Assembly (NCBI RefSeq): GCF_034555965.1
Contig: NZ_JAYDCK010000003.1
Location: 2,418,001 to 2,482,000 of the forward strand
Direction of reading: 5' to 3'
DNA: 64,000 nt
From: Aquicoccus sp. G2-2
GTDB taxonomy: Bacteria; Pseudomonadota; Alphaproteobacteria; Rhodobacterales; Rhodobacteraceae
Below, one piece after another: positions 44,675 through 52,486 of the stretch. How positions within the stretch are numbered: the stretch's first letter is position 1; each line of letters opens with the position of its first letter. Made by a program: the position numbers and the translations under genes. The notes beneath the pieces are model-generated. The model searched no databases. It saw only the letters and a list, made by a program, of their open reading frames with translations, and was not told the origin of the DNA.

Positions 44675-45488
44675 CCCCGGCCCCTTTCAGGCTGGTGGTG
44701 CGGTTCAGCACCCAGTCGGCCACAAGGTTCACGCTGATCGCCAGCGTGGCAATCGCCACCGCCGGATAAAGCGCGGCCCCGATGCCATAAACGATCCCGT
44801 CCTTGTTCTCCTTCACGATCCCGCCCCAATCGGCCAGCGGCGGTTGCACGCCAAGACCAAGGAACGACAGCGTCGAAATGAACAACACCATGAAGATGAA
44901 ACGCATCCCCATTTCCGCCACCAACGGCGAAAGTGCGTTGGGCAGAATTTCGCGGAAAATGATCCAGCGCCGCCCCTCACCGCGCAGCTTGGCGGCTTCG
45001 ACATAATCCATCACTTCGATATCCACCGCCACGGCCCGCGCCAGCCGGTAAACCCGCGTCGCGTCCAGAAAGCCCATCACCAGAACCAGCACCGGAATCG
45101 TCACCGGCGTCACCGACAGAATGACCAGCGCCAGAATAAGCGACGGGATCGACATCACCAGATCGACAAACCGGCTCAACGCCTGATCGACCCAGCCACC
45201 CATCACGGCGGCCAGAAACCCAAGGGTAGAGCCGGTCGCAAAGCTCAGGATCGTCGCCATCGTAGCCACGAAAATCGTCGTCCGCCCGCCATAGATCATC
45301 CGGGTCAGCAGGTCGCGCCCGATATTGTCAGTCCCAAGCCAGAATTTCGCGCTCGACGGCTCCCAGACATCACCAACGATATCGGCCATGCCATAAGGCG
45401 CAATCCACGGCGCAAAAATGGCACCAAAGAAGTAAAGCCCGGTCAAAGCCAGCCCGATCATCGCCGAAAGGGGAATGTTCTTCATCAT
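44671..45488 (-). CDS. ABC transporter permease, DppC type
   Basis: Inner-membrane permease with LGTDNIGRDLLTRMIYG after the first helix and the EAA loop DYVEAAKLRGEGR. Read as given, the frame runs on to 44592 and overlaps the ATPase gene by 83 bases, ending in a non-conserved tail (DERRGDAGQGAGAEDRG). With one extra G in the G4 runs near 44675-44684 the protein ends after TTSLKG and a few residues at 44671, giving 272 residues and the ATGA overlap that the other junctions of this operon show. The shorter form is therefore preferred. Confidence 0.85.
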
Positions 45489-46441
45489 TTCGGGTGCCTC
45501 AATCGCGGGTTCGACAGGATCGAGACGATATCGGCGATCATGTTCAACAAAATATAAACCGCCGCGAACACAAGCCCGCAGGCCTGCACCACCGGAATAT
45601 CACGCTTGCTCACATGATCGACAAGGTATTGCCCCATGCCGGGATAGGTGAACACCACCTCGACCACGACAACCCCCACCACCAGATAGGCAAGGTTGAG
45701 CATCACAACATTGACAATCGGCGCGATCGAATTGGGAAAAGCATGGCGCCAGATGATCTTGAACATCGTCAGGCCCTTCAACTCCGCCGTCTCGATATAG
45801 GCCGATTGCATCACGTTGAGGATCGCCGCACGCGTCATCCGCATCATATGCGCCAGCACCACCAGCACCAAAACCGCCACCGGCAACGCGATGGTATGCA
45901 GTTTCTCGAAAAACGGCATGTCGTCGTAAATCGTCGCCACCGTCGGCGCCCAGCCCAGCTTCACACCGACGAAATACATCAACAGATACCCGATCAGAAA
46001 CTCAGGGATCGAAATGGATGTCAGGGTAATTGCCGAAATCAACTTGTCCGGCCAGCGGTCGCGAAACCGCACCGCCAGAAGCCCAAGGAATATCGCCAGC
46101 GGCACCGCGATAACGGCGGCACAGGCAGCCAGAAACAGCGTATATTTCAACCGTCGGCCCAATTCCGTTGAAATATCAAGCCCGTTGGTCAGCGCGGTGC
46201 CAAGATCACCGTGCAGCACCCCCCAAAGCCACGCGAAATAGCGCCCAACCGCCGGATCGTTTACGCCCAGCTCGGCGCGCAGGTTGGCCAGCGCCTCAGG
46301 CGTGGCCGATTGACCCAGAATACTCTGCGCCACATCACCGGGCAGAATAAGCGTTCCCACAAAAATCAGGATCGACACAAGAAAAAGCAGCAGGATGCCC
46401 AGCGCAATGCGCTGAGCAACCAGTTTAAGCGCAGGCCCCAT
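45485..46441 (-). CDS. ABC transporter permease, DppB type
   Basis: Permease of 318 residues: LFLVSILIFVGTLILPGD at the N-terminus, EAA-type loop AYIETAELKGLTMFK near residue 215, and the closing helix block VQACGLVFAAVYILLN. The ATG at 46441 is two bases from the stop of the binding-protein gene, while a longer frame would overlap it; the end overlaps the next permease gene (ATGA). Confidence 0.93.
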   Translation of the reverse strand: MGPALKLVAQRIALGILLLFLVSILIFVGTLILPGDVAQSILGQSATPEALANLRAELGVNDPAVGRYFAWLWGVLHGDLGTALTNGLDISTELGRRLKYTLFLAACAAVIAVPLAIFLGLLAVRFRDRWPDKLISAITLTSISIPEFLIGYLLMYFVGVKLGWAPTVATIYDDMPFFEKLHTIALPVAVLVLVVLAHMMRMTRAAILNVMQSAYIETAELKGLTMFKIIWRHAFPNSIAPIVNVVMLNLAYLVVGVVVVEVVFTYPGMGQYLVDHVSKRDIPVVQACGLVFAAVYILLNMIADIVSILSNPRLRHPK

Positions 46442-46443
46442 AC

Positions 46444-48027
46444 TCAGGCCACGACCCACATCTTCGCAGGCGCGTAATAGTTCATCAACTCATAGCCCGG
46501 CCCCTTGGCATACCCCCCAAGGCGGTCGCTGATCGCGTCGATGAAATCGTTGAACATCGGCAGGATCAACCCACCCTCATTATGGACAAGCGAGCTCATC
46601 TCGGCATACATCGCCGTCCGCTTGGCCACGTCCAGCTCCGCACGCGCCTCAAACAACAGCTTGTCGAACTTCTCGTTCTTGAAACGCGTATCGTTCCAGT
46701 CCGCCGTCGAAAGATACGCGGTCGAGAACATCTGGTCCTGCGTCGGCCGCCCACCCCAATAGCTCGTGCAGAACGGCTTGACGTTCCACACTTCCGACCA
46801 ATAGCCGTCATTCGGCTCACGCTTGATCTCAAGCGGAATACCCGCCTTCGACAGAGATTGCTGGAACAACGCCGCCGAATCCGGCGCGCCGGGGAACGAA
46901 TTGTCCGACGTCCGCAGCAGGATCGGCCCGTCATGACCGGATTTCTTGTAATGGAACTTCGCCTTATCCGGGTCATATGCGCGCTGCTCCAGCGGCGTGA
47001 ACAACGGATAAGAGGCGTTGATCGGTGTATCATTCCCGACCGAGCCATAGCCGAACAGGACCTTATCAACCATCTCCTTGCGGTTCATACCGTATTTCAA
47101 CGCCAAGCGCAGATCGTTATTGTCAAACGGCGCCGTGTCACAATGCATGATGAACACGTATTGCCCCGGTCCCGACTTGCTGTTCACCGTGATATTGGGC
47201 GCGCGATCAACCAACCCGGCGGTGCGCGGCGGCACCCGGTTGATCATATCAACCTGCCCCGATTGCAGCGCCGCGACCCGCGCGGTGTCGTCGTTGATCA
47301 CCAAAAGCTCGATCGTGTCGGCATGAGCGATACTCGAATCCCAATAATCCGGGTTCTTCTCGAATGTGAAGCGCACACCCGGCTCGGCACTCTTAAGGAT
47401 ATACGGCCCCGTACCAATTGCCGCTGTCGGATCGTCAACGCCACCGTCGGGCTGAATCAACAGGTGATAGTCGGTCATCAGATACGGCAAGTCGGCATTG
47501 GGCTGGTCAAGCTCGATCACGAAATCCATGCCATCGGCCGTCATGTTCTTGATGCCGCGCATGATGCCCAGCGCACCAGATTTGGTATCCTTCCCCGAAT
47601 GGCGCTCCAGCGTCGCCTTCACATCCTCTGCGGTCAGGGACTTGCCGTTCGAGAAGGTCACACCTTTGCGAATCTTGAACGTCCACACTTTCGCATCCGG
47701 GCTTGACGAATAGCTTTCCGCCAACCGCATATCCAACCCGTTGATACCTTCCAGCTCAAGCAGCGGCTCGCCCCACATCCGCTGCACCATGGTCGCAGTC
47801 TGATTCGCCGCCAGCGCCGGATCGAGACTGTCACCCGAGCCACCGCCATTGATACCGACCTTGATCGTGCCGCCATTCTGCGGCCCCGCCGCGCGCACTG
47901 CATCGGCCAGAAACGTGTTGGCCACTGCCGCACTCACACCAAGCGCCGCCGCCCGGCCAAAGAACTCCCGGCGCGATATCCGGCCCATCGCCGCACGTAC
48001 CTTCAGATAGTCAAGTTGGTCTGTCAT
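46444..48027 (-). CDS. ABC transporter substrate-binding protein, family 5, Tat-exported
   Basis: Binding protein of 527 residues. The N-terminus carries a twin-arginine signal, SRREFFGRAAALGVSAAVAN, so it is exported folded. SBP_bac_5 landmarks are WTFKIRKGVTFSNGKSLTAE, FEKNPDYWDSS and the C-terminal NEGGLILPMFNDFID. The protein probably binds a peptide-like or opine-like ligand. It opens the importer operon; a strong hairpin lies about 60 bases upstream of its start. Confidence 0.93.
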   Translation of the reverse strand: MTDQLDYLKVRAAMGRISRREFFGRAAALGVSAAVANTFLADAVRAAGPQNGGTIKVGINGGGSGDSLDPALAANQTATMVQRMWGEPLLELEGINGLDMRLAESYSSSPDAKVWTFKIRKGVTFSNGKSLTAEDVKATLERHSGKDTKSGALGIMRGIKNMTADGMDFVIELDQPNADLPYLMTDYHLLIQPDGGVDDPTAAIGTGPYILKSAEPGVRFTFEKNPDYWDSSIAHADTIELLVINDDTARVAALQSGQVDMINRVPPRTAGLVDRAPNITVNSKSGPGQYVFIMHCDTAPFDNNDLRLALKYGMNRKEMVDKVLFGYGSVGNDTPINASYPLFTPLEQRAYDPDKAKFHYKKSGHDGPILLRTSDNSFPGAPDSAALFQQSLSKAGIPLEIKREPNDGYWSEVWNVKPFCTSYWGGRPTQDQMFSTAYLSTADWNDTRFKNEKFDKLLFEARAELDVAKRTAMYAEMSSLVHNEGGLILPMFNDFIDAISDRLGGYAKGPGYELMNYYAPAKMWVVA

Positions 48028-48084
48028 CTTGGTCTCCCTGTTGAACGACCGACGTCGGCCTGTTCCTTGTTATCCCGGCTTACC

Positions 48085-48118
48085 GCCGTTTTGTTGACTT
48101 CCGAGTCAATAAAACGGC
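48085..48118. promoter_or_regulatory. 15-bp inverted repeat between CocE and ABC operons
   Basis: GCCGTTTTgTTGACT, four bases, AGTCAAtAAAACGGC: a near-perfect hairpin with one mismatch in the 142-base gap between the cocE-like gene (stop at 48170) and the binding-protein gene (start at 48027), all on the minus strand. It could be a transcription terminator, a processing or attenuation stem, or a repressor operator; no T tract follows it. Confidence 0.55.
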
Positions 48119-48169
48119 ATCGCGCCGCTCGCATCAAGGCATTTCTCGGTGAGCGCCCCACCGCATGCC

Positions 48170-50134
48170 TCAAAGATGGTCGCGTGGAACGCTCTCGCTG
48201 ATGTCTCTTTCATAAACCATAACGTCGTTTTCATAGGCTTCCAACCGCCCGGTCAGATAAAAATTCGCCCCATCCGCGTGCATCTGCGCATAGGTCTCCG
48301 TGCGCAGCTTGATATCACCGCGCTCCATTTCCTCTGTCCAATGGGTAATCGCGCGCGCGCGTTGCGGCTCATCCGGGTGAATTTCCCAACGTTCACGCGA
48401 CACCCCGCCCGAAATCAACCCGTGCTGGCGGTCTTTGACCTTGCCGAAATCGTCCTCGATGATCAGCGAAACCATACCGCTGCCAAAATCCTCCTCCAGC
48501 CGCCGAATGTTCTCTGGCGCGCGCAATTGATCCACCTGCCACGGCGCATCCCCCTCCGGCGGCTCGAAACTCCACTCATCCGCCCCGGCACGCGCCCGTA
48601 TCGGCAGATCAAGCGCGCCGCCCTCGATTATCAGCGCCGCCGCCTCCGGCGCGGGCCAGATCAACGGCCAATAAGCCGTTGATACCGCAACCGCAATTCG
48701 ATGCCCCTCCGGCACTCGATAAGCAATATGATCAAGCGCAAACGCAACCTCGAACACCTCCCCCGGCACCAACGCTTCAGGGGTGTCATGCCCGCCGCGA
48801 TGGCAAAGGTTCAACACACCATATGTAATCCGCGTCACCGCCCCGTCCGGATGCACATGATTAAGCCGAACCGCCACCTGCCCTTGCGGCTTGTCGCAGC
48901 TTAACCGAAGCCGAACTTTCGGCGCGCCAACGATGTCGTAATCGGCCTCCAGCGGCGCACCCCGCCACACGGCAGAGCCTAAATCATCCACCCGCTGATC
49001 CCCGGAAAGCTCCGCCCCGCGACCGATGGCATAATACTCCGCCCCGCCCAACCCGCAGGTCGCAGGCGAGGCCACCCGCACGTGCGCCGCCCCTTCACCG
49101 CCCAGAACACCACCCGCGCCCAGCGCGAAACGCTGCATCTCGCCCCCCGTCGCCGCATCGGCAATCCAACGCCCCGGCCGCGCGGCGCAAGCCCGCATCG
49201 GCCGATGCCCATCCATCAGATAGGCGCGGTAGGCCGGGTCGTCCTCTACCCCGGTCTCAATCCCCTTAAGCCACCTGTCCCACCACCGCAGCGCCTCCTG
49301 CAAGAACCCGATCCGCGGCTCTGGGCTGGCATAATGCGGATAAAGATGCACCCACGGCCCGACAATCCCCTTGGCCCCGTCAAGGTTCTCAACCAGCGCA
49401 GGCACCGCGTTCTTGTAGCCATCCGCCCAGCCACCAATCGCCAACACCTTGGCTTTCACCGCGCTATAATCCTCTGAGATCGAGCCATGCTTCCAATACG
49501 CATCCCGGCGTTGATGGCGCAGCCAAACGAGTGCCAGAAACGGCTCGCTCTCAAGCCGCTCCAGCCACATCTCGCGCCAGTCCGCGCGCAACAAAGGGTC
49601 CGGCGCCCGGCTGGAATAGGCCCACATTGTCGAACCCCACCCCATGTTCTCATTGAGCAGACACCCACCCTTGTAATGGATGTCATCGCCGTAACGATCC
49701 ACGGTTGAGCACAGCGAAATCACCGCCTTCAACGGCTCTGGCTGCAACGCCGCCACCTGCAAACCGTTGAACCCGCCCCAGCTGATTCCCATCATCCCGA
49801 CGGGGCCACTGCACCACGCCTGCGCCGCCAGCCACTCAATCACCTCGCAAGCATCCGACAGCTCCTGCGCGGTATATTCATCCTCCATCAGCCCGTCGCT
49901 GTCACCATTGCCGCGCATATCCACCCGGACACTGGCATAGCCGCGCTTGGCAAAATAAGGATGGGTCAGCGCATCGCGCAAACAGGTGCCATCGCGCTTG
50001 CGATATGGCAAATACTCCAGAATCGCAGGCACCGGATCATCCAAACAATCCACCGGCCGCCACACCCGCGCCGATAACCGGCAGCCATCGGCCAGCACAA
50101 TTCCCAGATCCTCGATTTCCTCGATCTCGCGCAT
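48170..50134 (-). CDS. CocE/NonD-type hydrolase (X-Pro dipeptidyl-peptidase family)
   Basis: Serine hydrolase of 654 residues: an N-terminal alpha/beta-hydrolase domain with VRVDMRGNGDSDG (oxyanion region) and the nucleophile elbow GMMGISWGGFNG, and a C-terminal jelly-roll domain (X-Pro DPP C-terminal). It lacks an evident signal peptide and is likely cytoplasmic. Members cleave esters or proline dipeptides. Being placed upstream of a peptide-type importer with an alkaline-phosphatase-like hydrolase at the other end, it probably processes the same imported compound. Confidence 0.9.
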   Translation of the reverse strand: MREIEEIEDLGIVLADGCRLSARVWRPVDCLDDPVPAILEYLPYRKRDGTCLRDALTHPYFAKRGYASVRVDMRGNGDSDGLMEDEYTAQELSDACEVIEWLAAQAWCSGPVGMMGISWGGFNGLQVAALQPEPLKAVISLCSTVDRYGDDIHYKGGCLLNENMGWGSTMWAYSSRAPDPLLRADWREMWLERLESEPFLALVWLRHQRRDAYWKHGSISEDYSAVKAKVLAIGGWADGYKNAVPALVENLDGAKGIVGPWVHLYPHYASPEPRIGFLQEALRWWDRWLKGIETGVEDDPAYRAYLMDGHRPMRACAARPGRWIADAATGGEMQRFALGAGGVLGGEGAAHVRVASPATCGLGGAEYYAIGRGAELSGDQRVDDLGSAVWRGAPLEADYDIVGAPKVRLRLSCDKPQGQVAVRLNHVHPDGAVTRITYGVLNLCHRGGHDTPEALVPGEVFEVAFALDHIAYRVPEGHRIAVAVSTAYWPLIWPAPEAAALIIEGGALDLPIRARAGADEWSFEPPEGDAPWQVDQLRAPENIRRLEEDFGSGMVSLIIEDDFGKVKDRQHGLISGGVSRERWEIHPDEPQRARAITHWTEEMERGDIKLRTETYAQMHADGANFYLTGRLEAYENDVMVYERDISESVPRDHL

Positions 50135-50201
50135 CCGCCGCCCCCGTCAGCCAAGGCTCGAATAACAAACCCACCCCGTTACCAAGTCAAGCCGCCGCCG
50201 C

Positions 50202-50262
50202 TTCATTTGGCCAGAAATACCTCGGGGGTGAGGCCGCAGGCCGAGGGGCAGCGCCCCCTGCA
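50202..50262 (+). repeat. dispersed intergenic repeat, copy 4
   Basis: TTCATTTGGCCAGAAATACC followed by a hairpin-forming tail (GGCCGCAGGCCGAGGGGCAG then CGCCCC) in the gap between the cocE-like gene and the MarR gene. Confidence 0.6.
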
Positions 50263-50304
50263 CGCCTGAAATAAACCGCAAGGTCCAACCTCACCTGAAA
50301 CGCA

Positions 50305-50784
50305 TTATTCCAGATCGAGCGCGCTCATCTCATTAAGCAGATCAAGCAGCCGATCCATGTTCGCCCGCCCGAACCGTTCTTCCAGCCGGGCAAAGATCGC
50401 CTTGCTCTGCGGGGCCGCCGCACTCATCAACGCGCGGCCTTCGTCGGTAATATCAAGCAGAACCTTGCGCCGGTCGGTCGGGTGGGCCTTGCGCCGCATC
50501 AGCCCCTTCTTCTCCAGAAGCTGCATGATCCGGGTCAGGCTGGGATTAAGCAGACACGCTTCTGCCGCCAGCTCCTTGGGGTCCATCGTGCCTTGTTCGT
50601 CAAGCACGCGCATCACCCGCCATTGCTGCTCCGTCACTCCGACCTCGTTGAGCATCTGCCGGATCGGCGCCATCATCGTCTCGCGCGCCCGCAGCATCGC
50701 AATCGGCAGCGACCGCGTCGTTTCGGGCAAATCGGGGTGCCGGGGGCGGTCCGCGCCCGGCCTCTGGTCGGAAGATTTGGTCAT
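50305..50784 (-). CDS. MarR family transcriptional regulator (HpaR-like)
   Basis: Winged-helix regulator of 159 residues: GVTEQQWRVMRVLDEQGTMD, then NPSLTRIMQLLEKKGLMRR as the recognition helix and AHPTDRRKVLLDITDEGRAL as the wing. It resembles HpaR-type repressors of aromatic catabolism, but the surrounding genes give no target. The start at 50784 gives the usual N-terminal helix. No aromatic pathway gene is in the window. Confidence 0.9.
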   Translation of the reverse strand: MTKSSDQRPGADRPRHPDLPETTRSLPIAMLRARETMMAPIRQMLNEVGVTEQQWRVMRVLDEQGTMDPKELAAEACLLNPSLTRIMQLLEKKGLMRRKAHPTDRRKVLLDITDEGRALMSAAAPQSKAIFARLEERFGRANMDRLLDLLNEMSALDLE

Positions 50785-50865
50785 GCCCTTATCTCCCCCA
50801 TTTTCTCCGCCCCGGCAAGGCCCGCACTGCATGCAGCTTCCAACTCGCCCCATGCATCGGCGCAC

Positions 50866-50896
50866 ATAAAAAACCGCACCCCGAAAGGCGCGGTTT
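50866..50896 (-). terminator. rho-independent terminator of carD
   Basis: Minus-strand stem AAACCGC ... GCGGTTT with a short loop, followed by a run of six T; it lies about 25 bases after the carD stop. Confidence 0.8.
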
Positions 50897-50919
50897 AAGT
50901 CGTTCGATTATTTGAACCC

Positions 50920-51429
50920 TCAAGCGGCGCGCGCCACCAGAACCTCGTCAACCTGCTTGGCGGCGGCAACTTCATCGCCCCCCGCCACGGCCGCCACTTC
51001 GCGTGTCAGCCGCTCCAGCGCCGCTTCATAAAGCTGGCGCTCGGAATAGCTCTGCTCACGCTGATCATCGTTGCGGTGCAAATCGCGCACCACTTCCGCA
51101 ATCGCGATCAAATCGCCGGAATTGATCTTCTGTTCATATTCCTGCGCCCGGCGCGACCACATGGCCCGCTTGACTTTTGCCTTTCCTTTCAAGGTCTTCA
51201 TCGCCTGGCTCACAATGTCCGGGCTGGAAAGGCTGCGCATCCCGATCTCGGTCGCCTTGTTGGTTGGCACCCGCAACGTCATCTTGTCCTTCTCGAACGA
51301 GACCACAAAAAGCTCGAGCGCAAACCCGGCGACTTCCTGCTTCTCGATCGAAACGATCTGCCCAACCCCATGGGCCGGATACACAACATAGTCATTCGGA
51401 CGAAAATCCAGTTTCTTCGACTTGGTCAT
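50920..51429 (-). CDS. carD: CarD family transcription factor
   Basis: RNA-polymerase-binding protein of 169 residues. The N-terminal CarD/TRCF interaction domain runs from FRPNDYVVYPAHGVGQIVSI to VPTNKATEIGMR; the C-terminal DNA-binding part includes MWSRRAQEYEQKINSGD and ending with LYEAALERLTREVA. CarD stabilises open promoter complexes, especially at rRNA promoters. The ATG at 51429 is the family start. It is divergent in spacing from fdxA by 286 bases but on the same strand, with its own terminator. Confidence 0.95.
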   Translation of the reverse strand: MTKSKKLDFRPNDYVVYPAHGVGQIVSIEKQEVAGFALELFVVSFEKDKMTLRVPTNKATEIGMRSLSSPDIVSQAMKTLKGKAKVKRAMWSRRAQEYEQKINSGDLIAIAEVVRDLHRNDDQREQSYSERQLYEAALERLTREVAAVAGGDEVAAAKQVDEVLVARAA

Positions 51430-51715
51430 CCAGTATATTCCTCGCACATCCCGAAACCCCGCCAAACAAAGCAGCAAAAGCGAAACCGCAGCAGGCTCAT
51501 CCCACCCATCTCCGGTTAGCTTTGGCGCAAATAAAACCATCCAAGTGAACACGCGCTCACGTGGATGGGTATGGCAGATATCATCATTTGTAACGGCAAT
51601 ATAACACGAATCACGGCCTTTTCAAAGTGCCGCTACGCAAACCACTAAAATTCTTCAGTGAAAAAAGGGGTTTGCTCAATGCCGCGCGGCAGAAACCACG
51701 CCGAATCATACCGGC

Positions 51716-52054
51716 TCAGCCACCCTCTCCCGGCTTCTCCGAGAAATACTTGTCGAGCTTGTCTTGCTCGCCATCACGCTCCTCAGAGTCCGGCAGCGGA
51801 TCTTTCTTCGAGATAATGACCGGCCACTGTTCCGAATATTTCCGGTTGAACTCCACCCACTTATCCATCTCAGGCTCGGTATCCGGGCGGATTGCATCGG
51901 CCGGGCATTCCGGTTCGCAAACGCCGCAATCAATACATTCGTCGGGATGGATCACCAACATGTTCTCACCTTCATAGAAGCAATCTACGGGGCAAACTTC
52001 CACACAATCGGTGTATTTGCAGGCGATGCAGTTATCGGTCACAACATAAGTCAT
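51716..52054 (-). CDS. fdxA: 7Fe-8S ferredoxin FdxA
   Basis: Ferredoxin of 112 residues that carries a [3Fe-4S] and a [4Fe-4S] cluster. Cysteine patterns: [18 protein letters not shown] and [16 protein letters not shown]. The C-terminal extension ([18 protein letters not shown]) is typical of the FdxA type. The neighbouring helicase, S4 and carD genes form a conserved alphaproteobacterial block. Confidence 0.96.
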   Translation of the reverse strand: MTYVVTDNCIACKYTDCVEVCPVDCFYEGENMLVIHPDECIDCGVCEPECPADAIRPDTEPEMDKWVEFNRKYSEQWPVIISKKDPLPDSEERDGEQDKLDKYFSEKPGEGG

Positions 52055-52126
52055 ATCTCTCGGTCCATCTCTCGGCGGCGCATAATCTAGCTAAATGAAC
52101 CCCGCCGATCATTCAAGCGCATCCAG

Positions 52127-52483
52127 TCAGAGTTTACCCTTCAACGCCTCGATCTCGCGGCGCTCCCGCTTCGTCGGGCGTGGCCCGCCCGATGGGCTTC
52201 GCGGCGCATCCTCCGGTGTCAGATCATCGTAAAGCGCCTGCGCTTCCGGGGCTGGCCCGCGCCGCTGCCCCAGTGCCACAATCCGCACCACCCGGATCAC
52301 CCGACCCTGCGGAAAGGTCAGCACATCCCCCGGCCCAACCGTTTGCGCGGCTTTCAGCGTCTTTTCGCCATTCACCCGCAGATGGCCGCCCGTCACCAGC
52401 TTGGCGGCAATCCCGCGCGTCTTTACGAAACGGGCATACCACAACCACTTGTCAACACGGAGCTTTTCCGAACTCCCGGCCAA
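52127..52483 (-). CDS. S4-domain RNA-binding protein, Hsp15 type
   Basis: Protein of 118 residues with an N-terminal S4 domain (LRVDKWLWYARFVKTRGIAA, then GGHLRVNGEKTLKAAQTVGP). In E. coli the homologue Hsp15 binds nascent-chain-blocked 50S subunits during heat shock. The basic tail (GGPRPTKRERREI) is also common. It starts three bases after the helicase stop, so the two are co-transcribed. Confidence 0.92.
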   Translation of the reverse strand: MAGSSEKLRVDKWLWYARFVKTRGIAAKLVTGGHLRVNGEKTLKAAQTVGPGDVLTFPQGRVIRVVRIVALGQRRGPAPEAQALYDDLTPEDAPRSPSGGPRPTKRERREIEALKGKL

Positions 52484-52486
52484 ACC

